Source: Paenibacillus beijingensis (GTDB lineage: Bacteria; Bacillota; Bacilli; Paenibacillales; Paenibacillaceae). From it: a DNA stretch of 64,000 nucleotides. The notes under the pieces are model-generated. The model searched no databases. It was not told the DNA's origin and saw only the letters and a program-made list of their open reading frames with translations. The translations under genes and the position numbers were made by a program. How positions within the stretch are numbered: the first letter of the stretch is position 1; each line of letters begins with the position of its first letter. Positions 27,240-34,501 of the stretch are shown here, piece after piece. The stretch lies in assembly GCF_000961095.1 (NCBI RefSeq), contig NZ_CP011058.1, positions 3,995,501 to 4,059,500 on the forward strand, read 5' to 3'.

Positions 27240-28010
27240 ATGCTGAATACGTTTTCGAATGAAACTATCGAAGCGCTGCTCCATCACCGGTCGATCCGCC
27301 GTTATAAGAACGAACCGGTGACCCGTTCCCAGCTGGAGCTTATCTTGCGCTGCGCCCAGCAGGCTTCGTCATCGAGCCATATGCAAACCTACAGCGTCAT
27401 CAGCGTCACGGAACCGGACAAGCGCCGTGCGATCGCCGCATGGGCCGGCGGCCAGCGCCACGTGGAACAAGCGCCCGTGTTTCTTGTCTGGTGCGCCGAT
27501 CTGCATCGCTTCGACCAGGCGGTTGCAGGCGCCGGCGGGCAATTCGAACCTTCCCTTGAGTATTTCCTTGTCGCGACGGTAGACGTATCGCTGGCGGCGC
27601 AAAACGCCGTCATTGCAGCGGAATCGATGGGACTTGGAGCGGTTTATATCGGAGGCATCCGCAATGAGATGAAGAAGGTTGCCGGGCTGCTTGAGCTTCC
27701 GGAGCTCGTCTATCCGGTCTTCGGCTTGTGCATCGGCGTTCCGGACGAGCAGCCGGATTTAAGGCCGCGGCTGCCGCAAGAAGCCGTTTTTCACGAGAAC
27801 CGCTATAATAGGGACGCCTTCGGGCAGACGATCGAAGCATACGACAAAACATATCATACTTACGCTAGCAGCCGGAGCGGAGGAACGAAAGATACGACCT
27901 GGTCGATTGAAATGAGGGGCAGAACGAAATATCCGCCCCGGCAATACGGCGATTTTTTGCGGGATCAGCGGTTTAAGCTGGATGACGGTCAAGAGGATCA
28001 GGACGATTAG
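27240..28010 (+). CDS. Oxygen-insensitive NADPH nitroreductase/flavin reductase (NfsA-like)
   Basis: 256 residues. FMN-dependent reductase of nitroaromatics, quinones or flavins. LLHHRSIRRYKNEPV is the FMN-binding start of the family, AQQASSSSHMQTYSV and AAQNAVIAAESMGLGAVYIGG are characteristic of the NfsA/FRP branch, and LRPRLPQEAVFHENRY closes the C-terminal excursion. ATG 27240 has GGAGGA at 27225-27230; GTG 27231 and TTG 27234 are less well spaced. The last codons are part of a 9-bp tandem repeat that continues past the stop, so the acidic tail EDQDD probably arose by repeat expansion. Confidence 0.92.
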   Translation: MLNTFSNETIEALLHHRSIRRYKNEPVTRSQLELILRCAQQASSSSHMQTYSVISVTEPDKRRAIAAWAGGQRHVEQAPVFLVWCADLHRFDQAVAGAGGQFEPSLEYFLVATVDVSLAAQNAVIAAESMGLGAVYIGGIRNEMKKVAGLLELPELVYPVFGLCIGVPDEQPDLRPRLPQEAVFHENRYNRDAFGQTIEAYDKTYHTYASSRSGGTKDTTWSIEMRGRTKYPPRQYGDFLRDQRFKLDDGQEDQDD

Positions 28011-28073
28011 GACCATCAGGGCGAATAGGACGATTAGGACGATTAGGACGAACTGAACGATTAGACGGACTGG
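27984..28073 (+). repeat. 9-bp tandem repeat (GACGATTAG-like) across a stop codon
   Basis: About ten consecutive 9-mers, the clearest being GACGATTAG at 28002, 28029 and 28038 with near variants between. The unit at 28002-28010 supplies the TAG that ends the nitroreductase. Confidence 0.85.
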
Positions 28074-28258
28074 ACGTACAAGGGCAATCGCACGGAGCAA
28101 GCAGTCGGCTGCCGGGACCGCCGCACCGCTGTTCCCGGCAGATGAGCAAAGGGGCTATCCAACCCTTTCATAAACTTCATAAACCTGATAACGAACCGGT
28201 CTAGGGGCTGCCTTGGCTTCCTTTTGCCGGTTCGTTTGTTTTTTGGTCTGCTCCTGCT
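28011..28258. other. Intergenic region after the nitroreductase
   Basis: Apart from the minisatellite it holds CTGCCGGGA/TCCCGGCAG (28109-28117, 28133-28141), a 9-bp stem without T-run, and the terminator listed separately. No supported gene. Confidence 0.5.
28191..28243 (+). terminator. Terminator downstream of the nitroreductase
   Basis: ACGAACCGG (28191-28199) and CCGGTTCGT (28227-28235), 27-nt loop, then TTGTTTTTTGG. Confidence 0.6.
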
Positions 28259-28594
28259 TCAGCAGTTTGTAGCAAAGTAACGTCGTCCGTCCACATGATT
28301 CACTTTCGGCAAGCCTTGAGCAGGAATCGCAGAAACATCACAATCCACTGAGCAGGAACCGCCGAAAACGTCGCAATCCACGTAGCAGGAACCGCCGAAA
28401 ACGTCGCAATCCACTGAGCAGGAACCGCCGAAAACATCACAATCCACTGAGCAGGAACCGCCGAAAACATCACAATCCACTGAGCAGGAACCGCAGCACC
28501 CTCGGGGATCGCTAGTAGAACGATCCTGAAAAACCGTTCCCATTACGGGTTGTTCTTGAATGCTAACGGAAGCAGATGACGTTATTCTGCTCAT
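28259..28594 (-). CDS. Possible cysteine-rich 11-residue-repeat protein
   Basis: 111 codons from an ATG at 28592-28594. The core has five copies of an 11-residue unit of the type GGSCSVDCDVF, two cysteines per unit, encoded by 33-bp tandem repeats (about 28321-28493). Several differences between units are synonymous (TGT/TGC for Cys, GAT/GAC for Asp), one changes Ser to Tyr. The multiple-of-three period and synonymous changes argue for translation. Against it: no Shine-Dalgarno is visible, and the N-terminal codons overlap the 50-bp intergenic repeat. No family is recognised; metal or thiol binding is only a possibility from the cysteines. Confidence 0.4.
   Translation of the reverse strand: MSRITSSASVSIQEQPVMGTVFQDRSTSDPRGCCGSCSVDCDVFGGSCSVDCDVFGGSCSVDCDVFGGSCYVDCDVFGGSCSVDCDVSAIPAQGLPKVNHVDGRRYFATNC
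28319..28493. repeat. 33-bp tandem repeat, about five units
   Basis: The unit begins TGAGCAGGAACCGCCGAAAA on the plus strand and has period 33. No unique spacers lie between units, so it is not a CRISPR array. It codes for the cysteine repeats above when read on the minus strand. Confidence 0.9.
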
Positions 28595-28747
28595 TTTGTT
28601 CGATTTGAAAATCTAACGGAAGTATCGGGCCTTATTTCTGTTTTTCTGTCTGAACATATACCATTTTAAATCGATTAAGAGCTGTGAGTTCCGTTAGATT
28701 TCCAAATGGGCTCATAAAATCAAAATAAGAGCAGTGAGTTCCGTTAG
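28563..28747. repeat. Four units of the 50-bp-period repeat, two direct and two inverted
   Basis: CTAACGGAA cores start at 28563 and 28613 on the plus strand (50 bp apart), and on the minus strand at 28697 and 28747 (again 50 bp apart). Each core is followed after 9-10 nt by TTATT or TTAAT. The inner arms overlap between 28648 and 28662. Related units lie at 18468-18567. Confidence 0.8.
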
Positions 28748-28842
28748 GGTTCGCCGCTGCCAGTCCTAATGAGCTTCGACCCTTGGGGCAGCTGCTGATT
28801 GGGCTCATAAGCTTCGATAATCAGGGCAGCCTCCGCCACCCT

Positions 28843-29133
28843 TTAATCGTCGCCATCTTTCCGATCCGCACCGGCACCGTTAAGCAGGTCGGTACCGTGG
28901 AACTCCTCCGGTGGAGCGGCGGGATCAATGGGCGTATCTTCGGCAAGTTCCGCCAAGTCCGGATCGGTGACGACACCGATTCGGGTACGCGATTTGGGCG
29001 GATACTTCTCCTCAAGCTCCCCCTCGGTATTGGGCAGAGCGTCTTTCTTTGTCTCCGCGGTAAACAAGCCGAATTCCGAATCGATATCTTTTTCCGTGAC
29101 CAGTGTATCAGGATCTTGTTTGCGGTTCGTCAT
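28843..29133 (-). CDS. Small acidic hypothetical protein
   Basis: 96 residues, hydrophilic, with no cysteine and no membrane segment: starts MTNRKQDPDTLVTEKDIDSE and ends in KDGDD. ATG at 29131-29133 has AGGAGGGA at an ideal distance, strong evidence for translation. No domain recognised. The 5' leader immediately before the ribosome site is the dispersed hairpin element described at 29147-29188. No T-tract terminator is obvious downstream. Confidence 0.75.
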   Translation of the reverse strand: MTNRKQDPDTLVTEKDIDSEFGLFTAETKKDALPNTEGELEEKYPPKSRTRIGVVTDPDLAELAEDTPIDPAAPPEEFHGTDLLNGAGADRKDGDD

Positions 29134-29146
29134 GATTTTTCCCTCC

Positions 29147-29188
29147 TAAAGGTTTTGCCGAAGGCAAAACCACTTCGTAAGCATAAGC
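29147..29188 (-). repeat. Dispersed leader hairpin element, copy 1
   Basis: Read on the minus strand the order is GCTTATGCTTACGAAGTG, then a 9-bp hairpin GGTTTTGCC-TTC-GGCAAAACC, then TTTA and directly the AGGAGG of the 28843-29133 gene. It is about 42 bp long. Two further copies with an 8-bp stem lie at 40643-40720 before another gene. Confidence 0.85.
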
Positions 29189-29395
29189 TTGGTAACCATA
29201 ACATGAGTTTGCGTTCGTTATTTTATACCCCGTCTTAATAGAAATGAAGCGATCGCCGCCCGTTCGATAGCGACCGCGGCCTCGTTTTCTCCCGCCAAAT
29301 CTCTCTCTCCTGCCATTATTTTGGCAATGAAATAGTCGATTGCAATCTGTTAAGCTGTTGCAAGTTATGTTTAGCAGAAAAGAGGCTTATTAACA

Positions 29396-31006
29396 ATGGG
29401 CAAACGAACCAAACAAGCGCTGTTTTCCGCTGTCGCGGCCAGTCTACTGGTCTGCGGCGGCTTTGCCGGGCAGCCCGTCCATGCGCAATCGACGCCATTT
29501 AACGACATAGAGGGAAGCTACGCCAAGAGCGCGATCGTCTCCCTCTATAAGCATCAAATCGTTAACGGAACATCTGCATCCGCTTTTTCACCCCGCAAAA
29601 AAGTGAGCCGCGCCGAGCTACTGGCCGCCTTGGAGCGGCTGCTGAAGCTCGAGAAGACGTTCTCTCCTGTAACGGAATTCGACGATGTGCAGGCTGGCGC
29701 CTGGTATTTCGGATACGTGCAGGCGGCCGTGCAGCTCGGCTTGGCGGACGGTACCAGCGCAACCTCCTTTCAGCCGGATAAACCGGTTACGAGGCAGGAA
29801 GCGGCTGTGCTGCTCCAACGGGTGCTGAAGCAGCCTGCCGCCGCCATTTCAACCTCCGCATTCCGAGATCGCGGCAGTATTGCGTTCTGGGCGGCGGGGC
29901 CGGTATCGAACATCAGCAAGCTGGGTTTGATGAAAGGGGACGGCACCGGCGCATTTCGTCCGGACGCGCCCGTTACCCGGCAAGAAATGGCCGTGCTTTT
30001 GTATCGGATCCAGAAGCGTCCGGATTGGAGCGGGCAATTCGGACGTCCTAGTCGGGACCGCATTCAGCTGGGATGGCAGTATTTGCAATCAACGGAGCAG
30101 TATAAAAGGACGGTGCTCAAGGCCGGCATCAATATTCTTTCCCCGCGATGGTATTTCATCGGGGAGCAGGGGGCGGTTTCCGACGGAACCGATCCTTCAT
30201 TGGTGAAGTGGGCTTCGGAAAACGGAAAAAAAGTGTGGGCTCTGGTGGGCAATCGGTCGAACAGAGAGTTAACGAGTGAAGTTCTTTCAGACCCGTCTCA
30301 CAGAGCGGCGCTCGCAAAAAGGCTGTTTACGCTTGTCAAGCAGCACGGCTTGAACGGGCTGAATATCGATTTCGAGAATATGACCGTGGGCGATAGATCC
30401 GAATATGCGCTGTTCATAAAGGATTTGGCGAAGCGCCTGCACAGCATCGGGGCCAAGCTGTCAGTGGATGTTGCACCCGATTTCGGAGCGGATTGGACGG
30501 ATGAATTCGATTATGCGGCGCTTGGAGCCGCCGCCGACTACGTCGTGTTGATGAGCTATGAAGAGCATTGGATCGGAAGCCCGATCGCCGGGTCGGTCGC
30601 TTCACTGCCGTGGTCCGCCCAGGGATTAAAAACGTTGATGGAGCAGGTCAGCGCGAACAAAATCATCCTGGGGATGCCGCTCTTTAGCCGGGATTGGACG
30701 TTTCAGCCGGATGGATCTTTTCCGTCGCACGACATCAATTTGACGGAACAAAACCGCCTGCTTGCTACGAACGCCGCCGCTGTAGAGTGGAACTCCTTTC
30801 TCGGCCAATATGAGGCGAGTTATACGGTGAACGGCTTGCAGCACCGCATTTGGCTGGAGGAAGGGCGCTCTCTCACGCAGAAGACCCGTCTGGCCCTTGA
30901 CAATAATACGGCTGGCCTGGCTTATTGGTACACAGGCGGCGGAAGCGACGATGTTTGGGCGAGCATCCGCAATGCGATCCGGTTTAACGGATACGCATTC
31001 GACTAA
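29396..31006 (+). CDS. Secreted SLH-domain glycoside hydrolase family 18 protein
   Basis: 536 residues. Signal peptide (ALFSAVAASLLVCGGFAG, cleavage near VHAQS). Three S-layer-homology repeats follow: TPFNDIEGSYAKSAIVSLYK, FDDVQAGAWYFGYVQAAVQL and a third ending GTGAFRPDAPVTRQEMAVLL; these bind pyruvylated cell-wall polymer. From about residue 225 comes a GH18 barrel, with GLNIDFENM (D325, E327) as the catalytic DxE motif, followed by YVVLMSYEEHW and GMPLFSRDW. It may act on peptidoglycan or chitin-like GlcNAc polymers; YaaH/YdhD-type spore or wall hydrolases are relatives. ATG 29396 has AAGAGG upstream. A strong terminator follows. Confidence 0.9.
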   Translation: MGKRTKQALFSAVAASLLVCGGFAGQPVHAQSTPFNDIEGSYAKSAIVSLYKHQIVNGTSASAFSPRKKVSRAELLAALERLLKLEKTFSPVTEFDDVQAGAWYFGYVQAAVQLGLADGTSATSFQPDKPVTRQEAAVLLQRVLKQPAAAISTSAFRDRGSIAFWAAGPVSNISKLGLMKGDGTGAFRPDAPVTRQEMAVLLYRIQKRPDWSGQFGRPSRDRIQLGWQYLQSTEQYKRTVLKAGINILSPRWYFIGEQGAVSDGTDPSLVKWASENGKKVWALVGNRSNRELTSEVLSDPSHRAALAKRLFTLVKQHGLNGLNIDFENMTVGDRSEYALFIKDLAKRLHSIGAKLSVDVAPDFGADWTDEFDYAALGAAADYVVLMSYEEHWIGSPIAGSVASLPWSAQGLKTLMEQVSANKIILGMPLFSRDWTFQPDGSFPSHDINLTEQNRLLATNAAAVEWNSFLGQYEASYTVNGLQHRIWLEEGRSLTQKTRLALDNNTAGLAYWYTGGGSDDVWASIRNAIRFNGYAFD

Positions 31007-31047
31007 AAGCAGCTGAGTTACGCTTAGATGCGTTTCTTCATGCATTC

Positions 31048-31083
31048 GGTTATCCGGAAAATTCCGGATAACCATTTTTTTTT
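31048..31083 (+). terminator. Terminator of the SLH-GH18 gene
   Basis: GGTTATCCGGAA (31048-31059), AA, TTCCGGATAACC (31062-31073), A then nine T. Confidence 0.93.
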
Positions 31084-31129
31084 GAGGTAAGCGACTCTAA
31101 TATGCAGCCTACCGATGAAAAAACGGCCA

Positions 31130-31193
31130 TTGCCATGAAGTGAAAAATAACGTAAAATAGTTGAAAATATGATAAATGAGCATTTTGCAAAAT
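31130..31193 (+). promoter_or_regulatory. Promoter and candidate DeoR operator
   Basis: TTGCCA (31130-31135), 17 bp, TAAAAT (31153-31158). About 24 bp further is a perfect 12-bp palindrome ATTTTGCAAAAT (31182-31193) running into TTCAGAA; its CAAAATTTCA part resembles, from memory, the B. subtilis DeoR operator core. Autoregulation and deoC control by the adjacent regulator are inferred. Confidence 0.55.
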
Positions 31194-31233
31194 TTCAGAA
31201 ATTTAGCCCGAGTGAAGATGAGGTGACCGGAGG

Positions 31234-32190
31234 ATGGCGGAGGAACGAGGAGAGGAAAAACAGGCCAAGATGGTCGATGCGGCCCGGATGTATTACCAGT
31301 TGGACTACAGTCAGCAGGAGATCGCCCAGAAGCTCGGCGTTTCCCGGCCTACCGTTTCCCGATTTTTGCAGCAGGCGAAGGACGAGGGCATCGTACAGAT
31401 CAAAATCGTCGATCCCAAAGAGAACAACAGCCATTACGCGCAGCAGCTGGAGCATAAATTCCGGCTCAAGAAGGCTGTCGTCGTCTCCGTTCCGCAGTAT
31501 GACGATTCGACGGTCAAAAAGTATTTGGGCGAAGCGGCGGCATTGTACTTGCACGAAATCGTCAAAGACGGGGATACGATCGCCGCAACCTGGGGCACGA
31601 CGCTTTATGAGGTTGCCACCCGGCTGCAAAATAAGCATGTTCGCGGCGTAAAAGTCGTTCAGCTGAACGGAGGAGTCAGCCATACGAATACGAACACGTA
31701 CGCGCATGAAATCGTCCATTTGTTCGGCAAGGCGTTTCATACGAATCCTTATTTTATTCCGCTGCCGGCGATTGTCGATCATTCCGTCGTCAAGCTTGCC
31801 ATTGAAGCGGATCGTCATATCCGCAGCATTTTGGAAATGGGCAAGCAGGCCAACATTGCGATGGTAACGGTAGGGGCTCCGACAGAGGACTCGGTTCTGA
31901 TCAAGGCGGACTATTTTTCCGAATCGGATTTGCGGATGATCTATGAAAAAGGCGCCGGAGACATTTGTTCCCGTTATATCGATATTCAAGGCAAACTGAT
32001 CAGCGCGGAGCTCAATCAAAGAACGATCGGAATCGATCTGGAGGAGCTGCAACAGAAGGAGCAGTCTATTCTGGTGGCCGGCGGTCCGAAGAAGGTCGAT
32101 GCCGTTTACGGAGCGTTAAACGGGAAATATACAAATGTGCTCATTACGGACAGCTTTACCGCGAAATATTTATTGGAACGGGAGCAATGA
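31234..32190 (+). CDS. deoR: SorC/DeoR-type sugar-binding transcriptional regulator
   Basis: 318 residues. N-terminal helix-turn-helix YSQQEIAQKLGVSRPTVSRFL at about residues 22-42, then the SorC sugar-phosphate-binding domain (AATWGTTLYEVATRL, VVQLNGGVS, ILVAGGPKKVDAVYGAL). The B. subtilis DeoR, a SorC-family protein, responds to deoxyribose-5-phosphate and controls dra (deoC)-nupC-pdp; deoC follows directly here, which supports the symbol. ATG 31234 lies behind GAGGTGACCGGAGG. No nucleoside transporter or phosphorylase is in the operon. Confidence 0.88.
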   Translation: MAEERGEEKQAKMVDAARMYYQLDYSQQEIAQKLGVSRPTVSRFLQQAKDEGIVQIKIVDPKENNSHYAQQLEHKFRLKKAVVVSVPQYDDSTVKKYLGEAAALYLHEIVKDGDTIAATWGTTLYEVATRLQNKHVRGVKVVQLNGGVSHTNTNTYAHEIVHLFGKAFHTNPYFIPLPAIVDHSVVKLAIEADRHIRSILEMGKQANIAMVTVGAPTEDSVLIKADYFSESDLRMIYEKGAGDICSRYIDIQGKLISAELNQRTIGIDLEELQQKEQSILVAGGPKKVDAVYGALNGKYTNVLITDSFTAKYLLEREQ

Positions 32191-32227
32191 ACCGGCCAGG
32201 GCCGGAATTCGACAGGAGGAACATACA

Positions 32228-32926
32228 TTGGGAACGGAATTTACAGCAATTAGCGGGGCGCAGGCGGCTTCATATATCGATCATACATTGCTTAAACCGG
32301 ATGCCGTGCTGTCGCAAATCGTTCAATTGTGCGATGAGGCGAAGCAGTACGGCTTCGCAACGGTTTGCATCAATCCTTACTGGGTGCCGGCAGCGTTCAG
32401 GCAGCTAGTCGGATCGAAGGTCGGCATTACGACGGTGATCGGGTTTCCGCTCGGCGCAGCAAGCACTTTCGTTAAAACGGCGGAAGCAAGGGACGCCATT
32501 GCAGCCGGAGCGACGGAGATTGATATGGTGCTTAATGTCGGCGCTCTGAAATCCGGGCTGGATGAAGAAGTGGAAAAGGATATTGCGGCGGTTGTCGCAG
32601 CTTGCGCCGGACGCGCCGCTGTAAAGGTCATACTGGAAACGGGACTGCTGTCCGACGAAGAAAAGGTGCGCGCTTGCCGTCTCAGCAAGAAGGCCGGAGC
32701 CGACTTTGTCAAGACGTCGACCGGTTTCGGACCGGGAGGCGCTACCGTTGCGGATATTGCCCTCATGCGGCAAGCCGTCGGCCCTGAGATGGGCGTGAAA
32801 GCTTCTGGCGGCGTCCGTGATCTGGCAACGGTGCAGCAGCTCATTGCTGCAGGAGCTACCCGGATTGGCGCCAGCTCAGGAGTTGCAATCGTAACCGGCG
32901 CGAAAGATCAGGGTCAAGGCTACTAA
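32228..32926 (+). CDS. deoC: Deoxyribose-phosphate aldolase
   Basis: 232 residues from TTG 32228, behind ACAGGAGGAACATACA. Splits 2-deoxyribose-5-phosphate into acetaldehyde and glyceraldehyde-3-phosphate. IDHTLLKPDA near the start, IDMVLNVGALKSG with the catalytic aspartate neighbourhood, VKVILETGLL, and FVKTSTGFGPGGATV with the Schiff-base lysine are all present. A longer in-frame start at 32135 overlaps deoR and has no ribosome site. It is 37 bp from deoR and ends the operon. Confidence 0.97.
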   Translation: MGTEFTAISGAQAASYIDHTLLKPDAVLSQIVQLCDEAKQYGFATVCINPYWVPAAFRQLVGSKVGITTVIGFPLGAASTFVKTAEARDAIAAGATEIDMVLNVGALKSGLDEEVEKDIAAVVAACAGRAAVKVILETGLLSDEEKVRACRLSKKAGADFVKTSTGFGPGGATVADIALMRQAVGPEMGVKASGGVRDLATVQQLIAAGATRIGASSGVAIVTGAKDQGQGY

Positions 32927-32945
32927 TATTTCGATCAAATACGAG

Positions 32946-32984
32946 GAGGCTGCCACAGAATTGGACTTTGGCCGGCCTCTTTTT
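32946..32984 (+). terminator. Terminator of deoR-deoC
   Basis: GAGGCTG (32946-32952) and CGGCCTC (32973-32979) with one G-T pair, then TTTTT. Confidence 0.65.
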
Positions 32985-33167
32985 CATTTATGAGCCTCAA
33001 ACAAAGCGAACGCTCTGTCATAAACATCAAACGCAAAGGCAGGTATTCTGACACGAAATTGTCACCACCTCATCGTCCAATAGAAGTTGGAGCAAGCTAG
33101 AATAGATGTGGGCAGGTTCCGAAAAAACGCTGCGGCGGTGGCTATAATAGCCGTTATGCGTTATAAT

Positions 33168-33192
33168 GCCGTAGACAGCATACGGCTTTTTT
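33168..33192 (+). terminator. Small terminator in the leader of the exporter gene
   Basis: GCCGTA (33168-33173), 7-nt loop, TACGGC (33181-33186), TTTTTT. Two TATAAT hexamers precede it (33143-33148 and 33162-33167), the first inside the palindrome GGCTATAATAGCC. It may attenuate the gene at 33239 or end a very short transcript. Confidence 0.5.
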
Positions 33193-33238
33193 CGTGTTAC
33201 TGAGCCCAACAACGACGATGAAGACAGGTGGAACGGGA

Positions 33239-34231
33239 ATGAAAATCGGTTTTCGGACGGTTAAAACCGCCCTCGGCGTCAGTATTGCGATTTTGCTGGC
33301 CCAGTCTTTAAATCTGGAATATTTTACGGCGTCCGGAATCCTGACGCTGCTTTGCATTCAGCGGTCGCGCAGACAATCGACCCGCGCGGTCAGCAGCAGG
33401 TTCTTCGCTTGCTTGATCTCCTTGTTTCTCTCGAGCGCATTATTTGAACTGATCGGCTATCAATTTTACTCTTTTCTCATTCTGCTCCTGATGTTCATTC
33501 CGCTGTGCGTGCGGATTGGCGTAAAAGAAGGAATCGCGAGCAGCTCCGTTATCGTGATGCATGTCTATATGCATGCCAAGCCGGAATGGTCGTTTTTCTG
33601 GAACGAGTTTCTGGTCATTCTGATCGGCCTTGGCGTCGCGCTGCTTGTGAACTGGTACATGCCCAGCAGCGACAAGGAGCTGAAGCAGACGAAAGAGGCC
33701 ATTGACGGGCTGGTAGCTGCTATATTGAACGAAATCGCTCTTTTTCTGAAAGAAGGGTCCACGCAGTGGGATGGCAAAGAAGTGCTGCAGCTTGGGGATA
33801 CGCTCCGTAAAGCACGGGCGCTGGCCGTGCTGGAAACGGAAAATATGATGCGCAAGGACGAATATTTGGAAAACTATTTAAACGCGAAGCAGCAGCAGTA
33901 CGATTTGTTGAAAAGCATGCTGCCGTCCATTTCCCGAACAAACGTGAAAATGGAACAGGGCATGCGGATCGGCGAATTTGTGCAGGAAATAAGCAAGGGG
34001 TTGACGGAGCCCGGATCCGGACGGATTGATCGCTTTTGCAACCATCTGCACGATATCCGCGAGTATCACAAGCTGCTGCCGCTTCCGGTAACAAGGGACG
34101 AGTTTGAGAACAGGGCAAGCCTGTATGCGATTGCCAACGACTTGGAACGGTTTCTGGCCATCGAGGCCGGGGCGCGCAAGGAGAAGAGACGGGGCAAACA
34201 GCGCGAAAAGAAGCTGCAGCCGAGCCGATAG
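33239..34231 (+). CDS. Aromatic acid exporter family (FUSC/ArAE-like) membrane protein
   Basis: 330 residues. Hydrophobic N-terminal half with four to five segments (ALGVSIAILLAQSLNLEYF, FFACLISLFLSSALFELIG, FYSFLILLLMFIPLCV, EFLVILIGLGVALLVNWYM) followed by a cytosolic helical half. This is the layout of the Firmicute ArAE proteins related to YgaE/YqjA; family members are proposed to export aromatic carboxylates, but function here is inferred only. ATG 33239 is chosen (AGGTGGAACGGGA upstream); the frame extends to 33194. Confidence 0.8.
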   Translation: MKIGFRTVKTALGVSIAILLAQSLNLEYFTASGILTLLCIQRSRRQSTRAVSSRFFACLISLFLSSALFELIGYQFYSFLILLLMFIPLCVRIGVKEGIASSSVIVMHVYMHAKPEWSFFWNEFLVILIGLGVALLVNWYMPSSDKELKQTKEAIDGLVAAILNEIALFLKEGSTQWDGKEVLQLGDTLRKARALAVLETENMMRKDEYLENYLNAKQQQYDLLKSMLPSISRTNVKMEQGMRIGEFVQEISKGLTEPGSGRIDRFCNHLHDIREYHKLLPLPVTRDEFENRASLYAIANDLERFLAIEAGARKEKRRGKQREKKLQPSR

Positions 34232-34301
34232 ACGGTGCGTGCGGATTTCCGCATATCTAGCCGTATTCAAACGCTTATGTTCTAAAGGGGTCATATTCCG
34301 G

Positions 34302-34345
34302 ATCAAGCCGGCGCCTGAATCATATCGGGCGCCGGCTTGATTCGT
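34302..34345. terminator. Inverted repeat after the exporter gene
   Basis: A perfect 14-bp stem (ATCAAGCCGGCGCC at 34302-34315 with 34328-34341). Few Ts follow (TCGTT), so it is a weak plus-strand terminator. Confidence 0.6.
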
Positions 34346-34501
34346 TAAGACGGTATTCTACCCGGCTGCTGCTCGTATGTTTCATGCACCTCAGAAAAAG
34401 TGAACCGACCGATTCGGGGAAGGAATAAGAGGACTCATGTGGAATACGTAAGCTTATAATTGCTGCAGATGAGTGGGTGGATGCGGGGAGGGAATGCACG
34501 G

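Noticed and set aside
28319..28493. Tandem repeats considered as a CRISPR array
   Set aside because: Units are contiguous with period 33 and no unique spacers, and no cas genes are in the window; they code for a repeat peptide instead.
28783..29238. Plus-strand ORF opposite the small acidic protein
   Set aside because: The minus-strand gene has a near-perfect ribosome site, whereas this frame has none and runs through the leader hairpin repeat.
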